Of a DNA stretch of 43,199 nt, positions 15,835-24,008 are shown in pieces (position 1 is the first letter of the stretch; each line of letters opens with the position of its first letter). The DNA lies in assembly GCA_902785455.1 (NCBI GenBank), contig CACZYY010000023.1, positions 1 through 43,199 on the forward strand, given 5' to 3'. Origin of the DNA: an uncultured Spirochaetaceae bacterium (GTDB lineage Bacteria > Spirochaetota > Spirochaetia > Treponematales > Treponemataceae). Position numbers and translations under genes: made by a program. Below the pieces are notes generated by a model, which worked only from the letters and a program-made list of their open reading frames with translations, searched no databases and was not told where the DNA came from.

Positions 15835-17100
15835 TCATGCCAAAAGCCATTTCCACATCGGAAGGATTTTTACGCTTATGCCGTTGTAGTCAAGTTCTGC
15901 TTCTTCACTGTTGCTTAAAATCAGGCACTGTGCTTCTGGAATGAACTTCCGTAATTTTGCAAACGCATTAAGTTCACGTTCTTTTGTATCAAGATTATCC
16001 AGTGCGTTGTAACAAACCTGAATCGCAAGATTTTGCTCAGGCACATAAAAGTCTATCTCAACATTGCTTTCAAAATAATAGACATTTTCCGTTCCGTATC
16101 TTCGAATCAATTCAACGGCAACAAGATTTTCGAGCTGTGCTGTCTCTGAATTTATCGTAAGAAGCCCGAGCAGTCCTGTGTCCATAAAATAGTATTTTGG
16201 AGCAGTTTCTTTTTCCACAAGTTTTGCCGCATAATTTTGAATCGCAAACAACAGGTACGCATCGGTAACATAGCCGATGTAATTGATTACGGTCTGTTTT
16301 CCGATTGCAGAGCCTGCACTTTTCAGGATATTCGTAAGCCGTGAGAAAGAAAGAGCGTTCATAACAGATTCCGCGACTTTTTTCAGAATCAAACGAAGTG
16401 CAAAATCATTGGAAATGCTGTTTCTTGTTAGAATGTCGCCGACATAAATTGTCTGATAAATGCTGCCCAAATATTCGCGTTTGTTTCGGATTTCTGTAAG
16501 CTCCGGGAAAGCTCCGTATTTCACATACTGCTCATAAATCTTGAAAACATCAGCCTTATCAGAAGTGCTCATTGCTGTTGTGTAATCATTTTCTTTTCCC
16601 AGTGCACGGAGATACTCTGTAAACGAATACGGAAAAATCTGAACGACCATAAACCTTCCGCCAAGAGTTGATGCAATTTCACGGCTCAGCATTTTACTGT
16701 TGCTTCCCGTGATGTTGACCCGGTATTTCATATCCGCAAGCCGCCGCACGAACTTTTCCCAGCCTGCGACATTGTGAATCTCGTCCAAAAAGATATAAGG
16801 CTTTTTATCTTTGCCAGCCATTTCAAGACCAATTTCGAGCATTGTGTTCAAATCCGCAGTTTCCGTTTCCAAAAGCCGCTCGTCCTCAAAATTTACATAA
16901 AGGATTTCGTTAAGAGACACGCCGGATTCCTGAAGTTTTTTTATCTGCTGATAGAGCATGTATGACTTCCCTGTTCGTCTTATTCCGACAAAGCAATAAT
17001 TGACATTTTCTTCCAGCTCATAGGCACGCAGAATTCCAGGATTGGAGAGATACATTTCTTTCTGGTCGATGAGTATTTCTTTTAGAAAATCTCTGTTCAT
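15835..17100 (-). CDS. ATP-binding protein, AAA plus DUF4143
   Basis: 421 residues. Walker A GIRRTGKS (~residues 37-44) and Walker B KPYIFLDEIHN (~97-107) belong to the AAA_14 class; the C-terminal half, from about residue 200 to the end, is DUF4143, with a nuclease-like fold including the EIDFYV segment near residue 350. Function of the family is unknown; it is common and often variable in host-associated anaerobes. It has its own promoter with unusual direct repeats upstream. Sporadic distribution suggests transfer; this is inference. Confidence 0.88.
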   Translation of the reverse strand: MNRDFLKEILIDQKEMYLSNPGILRAYELEENVNYCFVGIRRTGKSYMLYQQIKKLQESGVSLNEILYVNFEDERLLETETADLNTMLEIGLEMAGKDKKPYIFLDEIHNVAGWEKFVRRLADMKYRVNITGSNSKMLSREIASTLGGRFMVVQIFPYSFTEYLRALGKENDYTTAMSTSDKADVFKIYEQYVKYGAFPELTEIRNKREYLGSIYQTIYVGDILTRNSISNDFALRLILKKVAESVMNALSFSRLTNILKSAGSAIGKQTVINYIGYVTDAYLLFAIQNYAAKLVEKETAPKYYFMDTGLLGLLTINSETAQLENLVAVELIRRYGTENVYYFESNVEIDFYVPEQNLAIQVCYNALDNLDTKERELNAFAKLRKFIPEAQCLILSNSEEAELDYNGISVKILPMWKWLLA

Positions 17101-17110
17101 AGAAGGCCCC

Positions 17111-17195
17111 TTGTCTTACCGACAAGACAATTATAAGCCATTTTTGTTCTGTGTACAAGACAAAATTGACATATTTTTGTTCTATGAGTAAGACA
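17111..17195 (-). promoter_or_regulatory. Promoter of the DUF4143 ATPase with 33-bp-spaced direct repeats
   Basis: On the minus strand TTGTAC, 17 bases, TATAAT (TATAAT at about 17135-17130). Two 23-base direct repeats, 17140-17162 and 17173-17195 (ATTTTTGTTCT then AAGACA at the far end), are 33 bp apart, close to three helical turns. TTGTC-TTACC-GACAA at 17111-17125 forms an inverted repeat in the leader. Confidence 0.6.
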
Positions 17196-17257
17196 CTTCT
17201 TGCGAGTTTTCTCAGAGCTAATTATAAGTGTAATCCTGCCTTGTTGTTTGCGACTTT

Positions 17258-17770
17258 ATGTATTATAGTAAATACCAGAGCATGATTGATATCGACAGCC
17301 TGATGAAAGGTGTGGCTTATTCCGAACTAAAGGAAAGCTATGTAATTTTCATCTGCCTTGATGACCCGTTTGATGCGGGTCTTCCAGTTTACTCTTTTGA
17401 GCGCAAATGCAAGGAAAAAGCAAGCGTAGACTTGGGAGATAAGACACATCATGTTATTTTTAATGCAGCAGCGTATGAGAATGAAGAGAATCCCGAAATA
17501 AAAGATTTTCTTTCATTCGTAAAGAACAATAAAGCTGAATCTGATTTTACAAGGGGGATTGCAAATATGGTACAGTCAAAGAAATTCGAACAGTCATTCG
17601 TAAACGAATATCTCGCATGGAATCTCCACGATCAGGATGTTGAGCGCAGAGGTAAGCAAGCAGGAAAAATCGAAGTTTGCAAAGAACTCATTAAATCTGG
17701 TGTACTTTCTATTAAAGATGCTGTAAAAAAATTCGGTTTGTCAGAATCAGATTTGCAAACCTGTTTGTAA
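17258..17770 (+). CDS. Rpn-family (PD-(D/E)XK) nuclease, 5'-truncated remnant
   Basis: YYSKYQSMIDIDSLMKGVAY, then YVIFICLDDPFDAGLPVYSF, are typical of the middle of Rpn/transposase-like PD-(D/E)XK proteins, which are usually about 290 residues. Here only 170 remain, and the N-terminal nuclease part is missing upstream. The C-terminal end (KELIKSGVLSIKDAVKKFGL) looks complete. No ribosome site precedes the ATG, so it is probably a decayed mobile-type gene rather than an active one. Confidence 0.72.
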   Translation: MYYSKYQSMIDIDSLMKGVAYSELKESYVIFICLDDPFDAGLPVYSFERKCKEKASVDLGDKTHHVIFNAAAYENEENPEIKDFLSFVKNNKAESDFTRGIANMVQSKKFEQSFVNEYLAWNLHDQDVERRGKQAGKIEVCKELIKSGVLSIKDAVKKFGLSESDLQTCL

Positions 17771-17817
17771 TTGCAAACAATTATTGCTATTCAAAACACA
17801 TTATTTGGTGTTCCTTA

Positions 17818-17848
17818 CGAGAGCGGCGTTGCGACGTCGCTCTTTTTT
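17818..17848 (+). terminator. Terminator after the Rpn remnant
   Basis: GAGCG near 17820 pairs with CGCTC near 17838-17842 around an internal GC-rich loop, followed by seven T. Confidence 0.65.
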
Positions 17849-17985
17849 TGCTCCTGCCCCGCGCACCCGTGCGTTAACGCACTAAAAACCTGTGCGTTCA
17901 CACTAACACGACCTTTTTGAAATCTGATATTTTTCTTAGAAAAGGGCGTATGCCTTTTAAAACAAACTAAAAAGAGGTTTTTATA

Positions 17986-18129
17986 ATGAAAAAACTTTTT
18001 AAAACACTGGCTGCACTCGCAGTAGTAGCGGCACTTGGTTTTGGCTTTGTGTCTTGCGGAGGCGGAGATGACGACAGCTCTAGTGGCGGCGGTGGCGCGG
18101 CGGTGGCAGCAACTCAAATTCTGCTTTAG
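17986..18129 (+). pseudogene. Out-of-frame 5' end of the SUMF1 lipoprotein gene (signal peptide and lipobox)
   Basis: ATG at 17986 with GAGG upstream encodes MKKLFKTLAALAVVAALGFG and the lipobox FVSC, then a Gly-rich stretch, and stops at 18127-18129. The long downstream frame continues the same protein as SNSALAVFTCDTGYDKRTL. One base missing in the GGC/GGT repeat at about 18085-18108 explains the break. Confidence 0.78.
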
Positions 18130-18281
18130 CTGTTTTTACCTGCGACACAGGTTATGATAAGCGAACGCTGACCTTTAATGAAGATTCTACTTTCAAAGCA
18201 ATTGTAGATGACGAATCTGAAACTCACGCAGTCGGAACATATACACTTGATTCCGGCAACTGGGAAAACGGTACAATCTCA

Positions 18282-19901
18282 ATGACTGCAACATCTGGTA
18301 CAAAAGCGAGTACATTTACTGGTACTAGAACAATTTCTGAAAAGAAAATTATTTTCAGCAGCAAAACATATACTCTTACCGGCGGAACGCTTAAGACTCC
18401 GTCTGACAGCACCGCATCTGAAACAAAAAAAGATGACACTACGAAACCGGCTGATGAAAGCGGTGATTCAGGAACTACTAAGACCGATACACCAACAACC
18501 GCTACGGTTTCTGCCACATTCAAAGGCAAAGTTTCTGGCTTTGAAGCCGAGCAGATTTTTTATTCTGACGGTACATACCTTTCAAAAATTGCTGGTGCAG
18601 ATAAATATAAGGGAACTTATAAATTGACTGGAACATGGGACAGCGGCTCTGTAATATTGAACCAGACAAATGAGTTTAAGGATGGAAAATGGGTAGAAGC
18701 AAAAGAAACTGAAAATGCACAAATCGTAAACGGAAAAGTTGACTTGGGCAACGGAGACAGTTTGACAAAAGTTGCTGCAACAGACAGCTCAACATCAACT
18801 GGCAACAACGAAAACAAAGAAAACAAAGAAAAGCCAGAAACTAAAGTTACCACTTACTCTGTAAAAATTGCAGATGTAACTAACGGCACTGTAACAGCAG
18901 ACAAAACAACTGCTGAAAAATATGAAGATGTAACTCTTACAGTAACACCTTCTATTAACTATGAATTAAAATCTCTCAGTGTTAAAGACTCTAATAATAC
19001 TTCTGTTGAAGTAAAAGTTGATGCAAGCGACAGCAGAAAGTATACATTTTGGATCAGCGGGATCAGCGGAGCTAATGTAACTTATGTAACTGTAGAGGCG
19101 GAATTTACAAAAGCCTTTGTAGAAGTAACAGGTGCAACCGTAAGTGAAAAAGTTAAATTTGATAGTCATGGATTAATAGAAACTAGTAGAGTATTTAACG
19201 GAGAAAAAACATTTGAAATTCCAAATCTATGGGTATGCGTCCATGAAGTAACACAGCAGGAATATGAAAAATACTGTGCATATGGCCCTGGAGCCAGCCC
19301 GACATTCTATAAGGGTGCCAATTTCCCGGCTAATCGTATAAGCTGGTACGACGCTGTAATTTACTGTAACTTGCGTTCTATAGATGAAGGCTTGACTCCT
19401 GTATATAAAGAAAATGGAAAAACAGATCCTAGAGAATGGGAGGGAAATTTTTGGGGGGAAGTTATTTGTCAGAAAAACGGCAAATACTACGGACAAGATT
19501 ATTGCCCTGCGATTGAACCAACTTGCGACGAAAAAGCAAACGGCTATCGGCTTCCAACTGAAGCTGAATGGGAATATATAGCTCGAGGTGGAAATAACGG
19601 AATTCCTACCCCACAGACTGTGTACAGCGGAAGCAACAATGTTGATGATGTTGCATGGTATAGAACCCATCTCAAGGAAGTAAAAACAAAGTCTCCAAAC
19701 TCACTTGGTATTTACGATATGAGCGGTAATGTAAGTGAATGGTGTTACGATGCGTATGGGGATTCTAAAGACTATAAACGTATTATACGCGGCGGTTCTT
19801 ATAAAGATGAGGACTACTATTGCGCTGTAGACAAGCGAGAGTATGATACTGAGTGCTTACGTAAGGAAGGATTTGGTTTCCGTGTTGTGCGTAATCGTTA
19901 A
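18282..19901 (+). CDS. Surface lipoprotein with InlB-like repeat and SUMF1 domain (frameshifted 5' end)
   Basis: The listed frame begins at the first internal ATG, but the natural gene starts at 17986; in the correct frame the protein is open from about 18106. Domains in order: Thr/Lys/Asp-rich linker (~45-75), a lipocalin-like strand region (~80-160), an InlB B-repeat-like module around TYSVKIADVTNGTVTADKTT (~190-290), and a formylglycine-generating-enzyme-type (SUMF1) C-type-lectin-like fold (~300-539) with VTQQEYEKYC, YRLPTEAEWEY, MSGNVSEWC and the final GFGFRVVRN. Such SUMF1 lipoproteins are frequent in treponemes and are probably surface binding proteins rather than sulfatase modifiers. 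Confidence 0.8.
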   Translation: MTATSGTKASTFTGTRTISEKKIIFSSKTYTLTGGTLKTPSDSTASETKKDDTTKPADESGDSGTTKTDTPTTATVSATFKGKVSGFEAEQIFYSDGTYLSKIAGADKYKGTYKLTGTWDSGSVILNQTNEFKDGKWVEAKETENAQIVNGKVDLGNGDSLTKVAATDSSTSTGNNENKENKEKPETKVTTYSVKIADVTNGTVTADKTTAEKYEDVTLTVTPSINYELKSLSVKDSNNTSVEVKVDASDSRKYTFWISGISGANVTYVTVEAEFTKAFVEVTGATVSEKVKFDSHGLIETSRVFNGEKTFEIPNLWVCVHEVTQQEYEKYCAYGPGASPTFYKGANFPANRISWYDAVIYCNLRSIDEGLTPVYKENGKTDPREWEGNFWGEVICQKNGKYYGQDYCPAIEPTCDEKANGYRLPTEAEWEYIARGGNNGIPTPQTVYSGSNNVDDVAWYRTHLKEVKTKSPNSLGIYDMSGNVSEWCYDAYGDSKDYKRIIRGGSYKDEDYYCAVDKREYDTECLRKEGFGFRVVRNR

Positions 19902-19907
19902 TGTACA

Positions 19908-19940
19908 ATAAAATCCAATAAGACAGGATTTATTATTTTT
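19908..19940 (+). terminator. Terminator after the SUMF1 lipoprotein
   Basis: Stem TAAAATCC with GGATTTA around AATAAGACA, then TTATTTTT. Confidence 0.7.
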
Positions 19941-19943
19941 ACT

Positions 19944-20759
19944 ATGTCTGTAAAAATGGGAGATACATTCATTGGAACAGACATAGTAAATCTTATAAAA
20001 TTATGGAGAAATAGGAGAATGTCAAAAATAGAATTATCTAACAATGCCGTACATTTTTTTGTAAATTATGTGAAAGAGCGTAATGTAAGCATAATGACAA
20101 AATCAGAATGGGAACAATTGTATTTTTACTGCACTGCAAAATTTATATTTAATGAAAAAAAATTGATAGAGCTTTCAGCAGATGATTTATATGAGATTGC
20201 AGATAAACTACAAATCGATTTTTCTAAAGTCACTTTTCTTGTAAAAAAATGCTATCGATTTGAGTATAAAGACGTTAAAGAAATGAATTTCCATGCTTTA
20301 TTTGAAAAGCAAGCCATTCTAAATCCAGTTATTGAAAATAAAACAGTAAGGTTCAGCGTAACAAACAGTCTTGTTCAAGAACGTCTTGAAGAAATATTTA
20401 ATAAAGCAGGTATTTTTTCAGATACATCTTTTAAGAAGAATATTTTCACAATTCCAACAGCTCAATTTCTCACTTTAATTGAAAAAGAAAATCAGACTTT
20501 GATTACAAAACTAAGAAATAATAAAGATGTTCTTATTCAGTCTATAAAAGAAAAGTTAAACATTGATTCTGATTCAAAGACAAAAGAAATTCAAAATCTT
20601 ATAAATCAAAATGATGCAAAGAATACTATAAAAACTGTAAGCGAAATTGCCTCAAAAATTGCAAGCTTTATATCAGTTCCGCAAAACATAGTTGCAGAAA
20701 TAATAATCAACATAATAAGCAACGAGGATTCTGTATTAACATCCTTAAAAATCAGGTAA
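19944..20759 (+). CDS. Unknown protein (up to 271 aa)
   Basis: No family recognised. Mostly helical, Lys/Ile/Asn-rich and AT-rich. The C-terminal part (KTVSEIASKIASFISVPQNI onward) is hydrophobic enough to associate with a membrane but lacks a clean helix. The start is uncertain: 19944 lies just after the upstream terminator and has no ribosome site, while ATG 20019 (MSKIELSNNAVHFF) has GGAG ten bases upstream and a promoter-like TTGGAA, 16 bases, TATAAA (19972-19999) before it. I favour 20019 as the working start. Confidence 0.62.
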   Translation: MSVKMGDTFIGTDIVNLIKLWRNRRMSKIELSNNAVHFFVNYVKERNVSIMTKSEWEQLYFYCTAKFIFNEKKLIELSADDLYEIADKLQIDFSKVTFLVKKCYRFEYKDVKEMNFHALFEKQAILNPVIENKTVRFSVTNSLVQERLEEIFNKAGIFSDTSFKKNIFTIPTAQFLTLIEKENQTLITKLRNNKDVLIQSIKEKLNIDSDSKTKEIQNLINQNDAKNTIKTVSEIASKIASFISVPQNIVAEIIINIISNEDSVLTSLKIR

Positions 20760-20784
20760 TTAAAGGCAAATAAAATTCCTATTT

Positions 20785-20816
20785 CACAGTCCGTCTGAGC
20801 AATCAGGCGGGCTGTG
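20785..20816. terminator. Strong hairpin before the sensor operon (terminator-like)
   Basis: CACAG-CCGTCTGA pairs with TCAGGCGG-CTGTG around GCAA, about 13 base pairs with a T-G wobble. No T-run follows, so termination is uncertain. Confidence 0.5.
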
Positions 20817-20859
20817 TTCCCATAATTCCCAAAAGTTAAAAATCATGTATAATCTTTCC

Positions 20860-21483
20860 ATGTGCTATTCTGCAAATAGAATCCCCGTTTCTCCAATAAA
20901 CACAATCCTCTTCTGTGTGATTGCGCAAATCATAAACCTTGCAGCCGCTTATATTTTCGGTGATATGCTTCATGTTCCGCTTTTTTTGGATACAATCGGT
21001 ACGGTGGCGGTCGTTTTTTATGCGGGGCTTGTGCCGGCTCTTTTTGTTGCAGGATTTTATAATGTGTTCCGGGTCTTGCTCATGGTTGCAATGGGAAATC
21101 CTGCCTATCCATGGGATATGATGTACTCCCTCTGCGGTCTTGCAATCGTTTTTTGCACATGGGGTTTCATCTATAAAAATTCTAATTTCAGGGGCGGAAC
21201 GATTCTTACCGTCCTTTATCTGCTTTTGATTGTGCTTGTTTCATCATTTGCTTCAAGCCTGATTGGTGCGGGAATTGAAACTTCCCAGCGAATCATCTTT
21301 CACAATCAGATTTATTCAAATCCTGTAACGCTTTTTGTTCAGGCCTTTCTCGACGGCAACTTCGGGCTGTTTCTCGCATGTTTTATTACACGAATCCCGA
21401 TTACAGTTCTGGATCGCCTTATCTGCACTTTCGCAGGCTGGCTTTTGTACCTAATCTTCAAAAAAATCCGCTTTCCGTGTTAG
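20860..21483 (+). CDS. Polytopic membrane protein (ECF-S/sensor-like) of a two-component operon
   Basis: About six hydrophobic helices. The motif HVPLFLDTIGTVAVVFYAGL (~residues 38-57 of the longer frame) is seen in ECF S-component-like membrane domains, which capture small molecules. It sits 8 bases before a histidine kinase with a single membrane helix, so it may serve as its sensory partner. The frame opens at 20845, but a TATAAT box at 20848-20853 overlaps that start and lies six bases before ATG 20860, which would then be leaderless. Confidence 0.65.
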   Translation: MCYSANRIPVSPINTILFCVIAQIINLAAAYIFGDMLHVPLFLDTIGTVAVVFYAGLVPALFVAGFYNVFRVLLMVAMGNPAYPWDMMYSLCGLAIVFCTWGFIYKNSNFRGGTILTVLYLLLIVLVSSFASSLIGAGIETSQRIIFHNQIYSNPVTLFVQAFLDGNFGLFLACFITRIPITVLDRLICTFAGWLLYLIFKKIRFPC

Positions 21484-21491
21484 AATGAACT

Positions 21492-22139
21492 ATGCCTAAT
21501 CTTATTGATATGCCGCACCTTGCCAACAATGCCCAGGCTTTGTACAGAATCGTCCAGACTTTCATCCTGTTTTTTATCATCCTTTCAGTCGTGTTTTTTC
21601 TCGCTCTCGTTGCAATTATTGCAGTTTTAATCAAAATGCGGCTTGCAGATGACAGTCAGAAAGAAACTGCGGAATATGCCTCGCATGTGCTTAACGCGCA
21701 GGAAGAAGAACGCTCACGAATTTCCGCCGAACTTCACGACACCGTGGCTCAGGATTTAAAGGCAGCCGTCACTTTTTTAGAGAGTGACAAGCCAGTTTGT
21801 GAGACAAGAGACCTTCTTTTAAAGTGCATTACACAAATCCGCTCGATGTGTTATTCCCTTGTTCCGCCGGAGCTTTCGGGTCAGTCACTTTCTTCCGCCC
21901 TACATTCTTTGTGCTATAATTTTAAGAATAAAACAGGCTTTGAAGTTTCTTTTTTCTTTAAGGAAGAGGCTTCCCGACTTTTGGACTCAAACTTTCTTTC
22001 CGAATTGCAGAAACTTAGCATTTATCGAATCGTGCAGGAATCGCTTACGAATATCCAGAAACACGCCGGCTCCTGTGAGGTTTCTCTCTTTGCCAGACGA
22101 GACTATAAAAACGAACAGGGGGGGTATACTTATATATAG
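21492..22139 (+). CDS. Sensor histidine kinase (HisKA_3 type), frame broken at a G7 tract
   Basis: Membrane helix at ~residues 21-49, then the dimerisation box AQEEERSRISAELHDTVAQD with phospho-acceptor His82, and the N-box IVQESLTNIQKHA (~185-197). The frame stops at 22139 before the ATP-binding G-box. The rest (YIEDDGKGF, then HFGLKGMKMRA) is in another frame and ends at 22321. With eight G instead of seven at 22118-22124 the two parts join into a normal ~276-residue kinase. It is the partner of the response regulator that overlaps its true end. Confidence 0.82.
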   Translation: MPNLIDMPHLANNAQALYRIVQTFILFFIILSVVFFLALVAIIAVLIKMRLADDSQKETAEYASHVLNAQEEERSRISAELHDTVAQDLKAAVTFLESDKPVCETRDLLLKCITQIRSMCYSLVPPELSGQSLSSALHSLCYNFKNKTGFEVSFFFKEEASRLLDSNFLSELQKLSIYRIVQESLTNIQKHAGSCEVSLFARRDYKNEQGGYTYI

Positions 22140-22321
22140 AGGATGACGGCAAGGGCTTTACTCCCGAAAATCTTTTGACCTCAGATAAATCTTCTCACTT
22201 CGGCTTAAAGGGAATGAAAATGCGTGCGGCTCAGACGGGTGGCACGCTTTCTGTTTTTTCTGAACCAGGCCTTGGTACAAGGATTCTGCTTTTTATTCCC
22301 ATTGGAGTTTTTGAAAAATGA
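22118..22321 (+). other. G7 tract and out-of-frame ATP-binding end of the histidine kinase
   Basis: Seven G at 22118-22124. Directly after it, in the second frame, are VYLYIEDDGKGFTPENLL (the G1 box DDGKGF), GLKGMKMRAAQTGG and a TGA at 22319-22321 that overlaps the response-regulator ATG. A one-base change in tract length switches between the truncated and complete kinase. Confidence 0.85.
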
Positions 22322-22947
22322 ACAAGACTTTCTATGTTGTAGAAGACCACAGCCTCATGAGGCAGGGAATCATGGGCTTTCTCGCGGAACATTCTGATTT
22401 TGAATGTATCGGTTACTCTTCAAATGCAAGGGATTTTTTTGACGCCATGCGCTCTCAGGGCGAAGGCGGTCTTCCTTCTGTCCTGATTACTGATTTGAAT
22501 ATCGAAGGCAGCGTAGAAAACGGTCTTTCCTTGATTAAAAATTGCCGTTCCGCCTTTCCGTCCGTAAGGATTGTGGTCTATTCCATGCATTCAGCCGGCA
22601 GCATTGTGAGCGGAGCCTTGGAAGCGGGCTGTGACGGCTTTGTTTCCAAAATGAGCGACGAATCGGAACTCAAAAACGCCCTTGAAAATGCCGTTCTGGG
22701 AAAGCGTTATGTTGATCCGGAAATTGCCCCGAATCTCGTTACTTTTGAAAAAACCCTCTCCCAGTTCACTCAGCGCGAAAACGAGATTCTCCGCCTGATT
22801 TTGCAGAATAAGTCCAACGTTCAGATTGCAGGAGAGCTTGGAATTAACAAGCGCACTGTCGAAAACTGCATCAGCCGCATTTACAACAAGACAGGCTTTT
22901 CAACCCACAAGGAGCTGATTGCAAGTTTCGGAAGCAGAGATTTTTAG
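22318..22947 (+). CDS. Response regulator, NarL/LuxR type
   Basis: 209 residues. Receiver domain with acidic pair E9-D10, phospho-acceptor Asp59 in LITDLNI and Lys111 in FVSK; C-terminal LuxR helix-turn-helix about 147-205 (FTQRENEILRLILQNKSNVQ, then INKRTVENCISRIYNKTG). Cytoplasmic transcription factor activated by the kinase just upstream; starts ATGA with the full-length kinase stop, so kinase and regulator are translationally coupled when the kinase frame is intact. Targets unknown. Confidence 0.92.
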   Translation: MNKTFYVVEDHSLMRQGIMGFLAEHSDFECIGYSSNARDFFDAMRSQGEGGLPSVLITDLNIEGSVENGLSLIKNCRSAFPSVRIVVYSMHSAGSIVSGALEAGCDGFVSKMSDESELKNALENAVLGKRYVDPEIAPNLVTFEKTLSQFTQRENEILRLILQNKSNVQIAGELGINKRTVENCISRIYNKTGFSTHKELIASFGSRDF

Positions 22948-22959
22948 CATTTTGGCGCT

Positions 22960-23037
22960 ACGGCTTCGCCGTCGGGTGTTCCGCCCTTCGCTAACGCTCA
23001 TTGCCAGTGAACTGGCAACTTCGGGGCTCCATACCCT
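22960..23037 (+). repeat. Family B structured repeat, copy B1
   Basis: Hairpin ACGGC-TTC-GCCGT, block TCGGGTGTTC/GCCCTTCGC ending in AACGCTCA, variable hairpin TTGCCAGT-GA-ACTGGCAA (23001-23018), then ACTTCGGGGCT and CATACCCT. The opposite-strand copy at 38935-39012 shares the blocks but carries different hairpins. It fills the gap between the convergent response regulator and livF genes. Confidence 0.82.
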
Positions 23038-23043
23038 AGCGCT

Positions 23044-23760
23044 TTAGCCACCCAAATATGCCTTTTTGACTGCCTCATCGTGAATCATTTCTTCTGAATT
23101 GCCAGAAGATGCGACTTCGCCAGTTTCCAAAATATAAACACGGTTTGCAATACTCATCGCCTTGAAGGCGTTCTGCTCAACCAAAAGAATCGTAGTTCCG
23201 TCCTTGTTGATTTTCTGAATGATGTCAAAAATCTCGTCTACAAGGATTGGTGCAAGACCCATACTCGGCTCATCCAGAAGAAGCAACTCCGGCTTTGACA
23301 TGAGACCACGCCCCATTGCAAGCATCTGCTGCTCGCCGCCGGAAAGAGTGCCCGCAAGCTGCTTTACCCTCTCGCGCAATCGTGGGAAAAGCTCGTAGAC
23401 ATGCTCCAAATCGGCTTTAATCTGTGCCGTGTCCTTTCGCAAGTACGCGCCCATTTCAAGATTTTCTTTGACTGTAAGGTTAGCAAAAACGCGGCGTCCT
23501 TCCGGAACGTGAATCAATCCCGCTTTTACGATTTTGTCCGGATTGGTGTTCGTGATGTCCTCACCCTTGAATATGACGCTTCCGCTTTGTTTTTTGATTA
23601 AATTTGAGATAGAATGAAGGGTAGTGGTTTTTCCAGCTCCGTTCGCGCCAATCAACGAGATAATTTCGCCCTTTTTGACATCAAAACTGATTCCCTTGAG
23701 CGCAAGAATCGAACCGTAAGCGACTTTCAAATCTTTTACTTCAAGCATGTTTTCATTCAT
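23044..23760 (-). CDS. livF: Branched-chain amino acid ABC transporter ATPase LivF
   Basis: Second ATPase of the Liv importer. Walker A GANGAGKTT, signature LSGGEQQML, Walker B LLLLDEPSMGLAP and the ending AYLGG are typical of LivF. I place the start at 23760 (MNENMLEVKDL) because GAGGAG sits just upstream; the frame is open to 23787, where the extra ATG comes from family C repeat sequence. It is the last gene of livJHMGF, separated from livG by about 400 bases of repeats, which may lower its expression. Confidence 0.94.
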   Translation of the reverse strand: MNENMLEVKDLKVAYGSILALKGISFDVKKGEIISLIGANGAGKTTTLHSISNLIKKQSGSVIFKGEDITNTNPDKIVKAGLIHVPEGRRVFANLTVKENLEMGAYLRKDTAQIKADLEHVYELFPRLRERVKQLAGTLSGGEQQMLAMGRGLMSKPELLLLDEPSMGLAPILVDEIFDIIQKINKDGTTILLVEQNAFKAMSIANRVYILETGEVASSGNSEEMIHDEAVKKAYLGG

Positions 23761-23776
23761 AATTTTCTCCTCAGTT

Positions 23777-23994
23777 AAATTTCTCACAGATAGGAAGCGT
23801 TAAAAAATTGCACGAGGTGCAATTTTAGCGAGTCACCCGAAGAGCTATGCTCGTAGGGCCACAAAGTTCACAGAGCATTTTTTTGAAATACAAAGTTTTA
23901 TACCTCAAACTTGTTTATTTTTACTACATGACTGAGAAATATAGCTTCCCAGACTTTTTACTCTCTGTGCTCTCCTTAGCTCTGTGAGGAATTT
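23777..23994 (+). repeat. Family C element with terminal inverted repeats, copy C1 (interrupted)
   Basis: Left end AAATTTCTCACAGA, right end CTCTGTGAGGAATTT, near-perfect inverted ends. Internal blocks GTTTTATACCTCAA and CTCTCTGTGC match copy C2 at 34518-34668. A 65-base family A copy (about 23791-23855) interrupts it right after the left end, where C2 continues with GGGCACA. Confidence 0.82.
23791..23857 (+). repeat. Family A repeat copy A3, nested in family C
   Basis: H2 AAAATTGCAC-GAG-GTGCAATTTT, linker AGCGAGTCACCCGA and H3 AGAGC-TAT-GCTC; H1 is absent or eroded. TAGG occurs at both ends (23791-23794 and 23854-23857) and could be a target duplication. Confidence 0.82.
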
Positions 23995-24008
23995 TTATTT
24001 CCCGCCCG

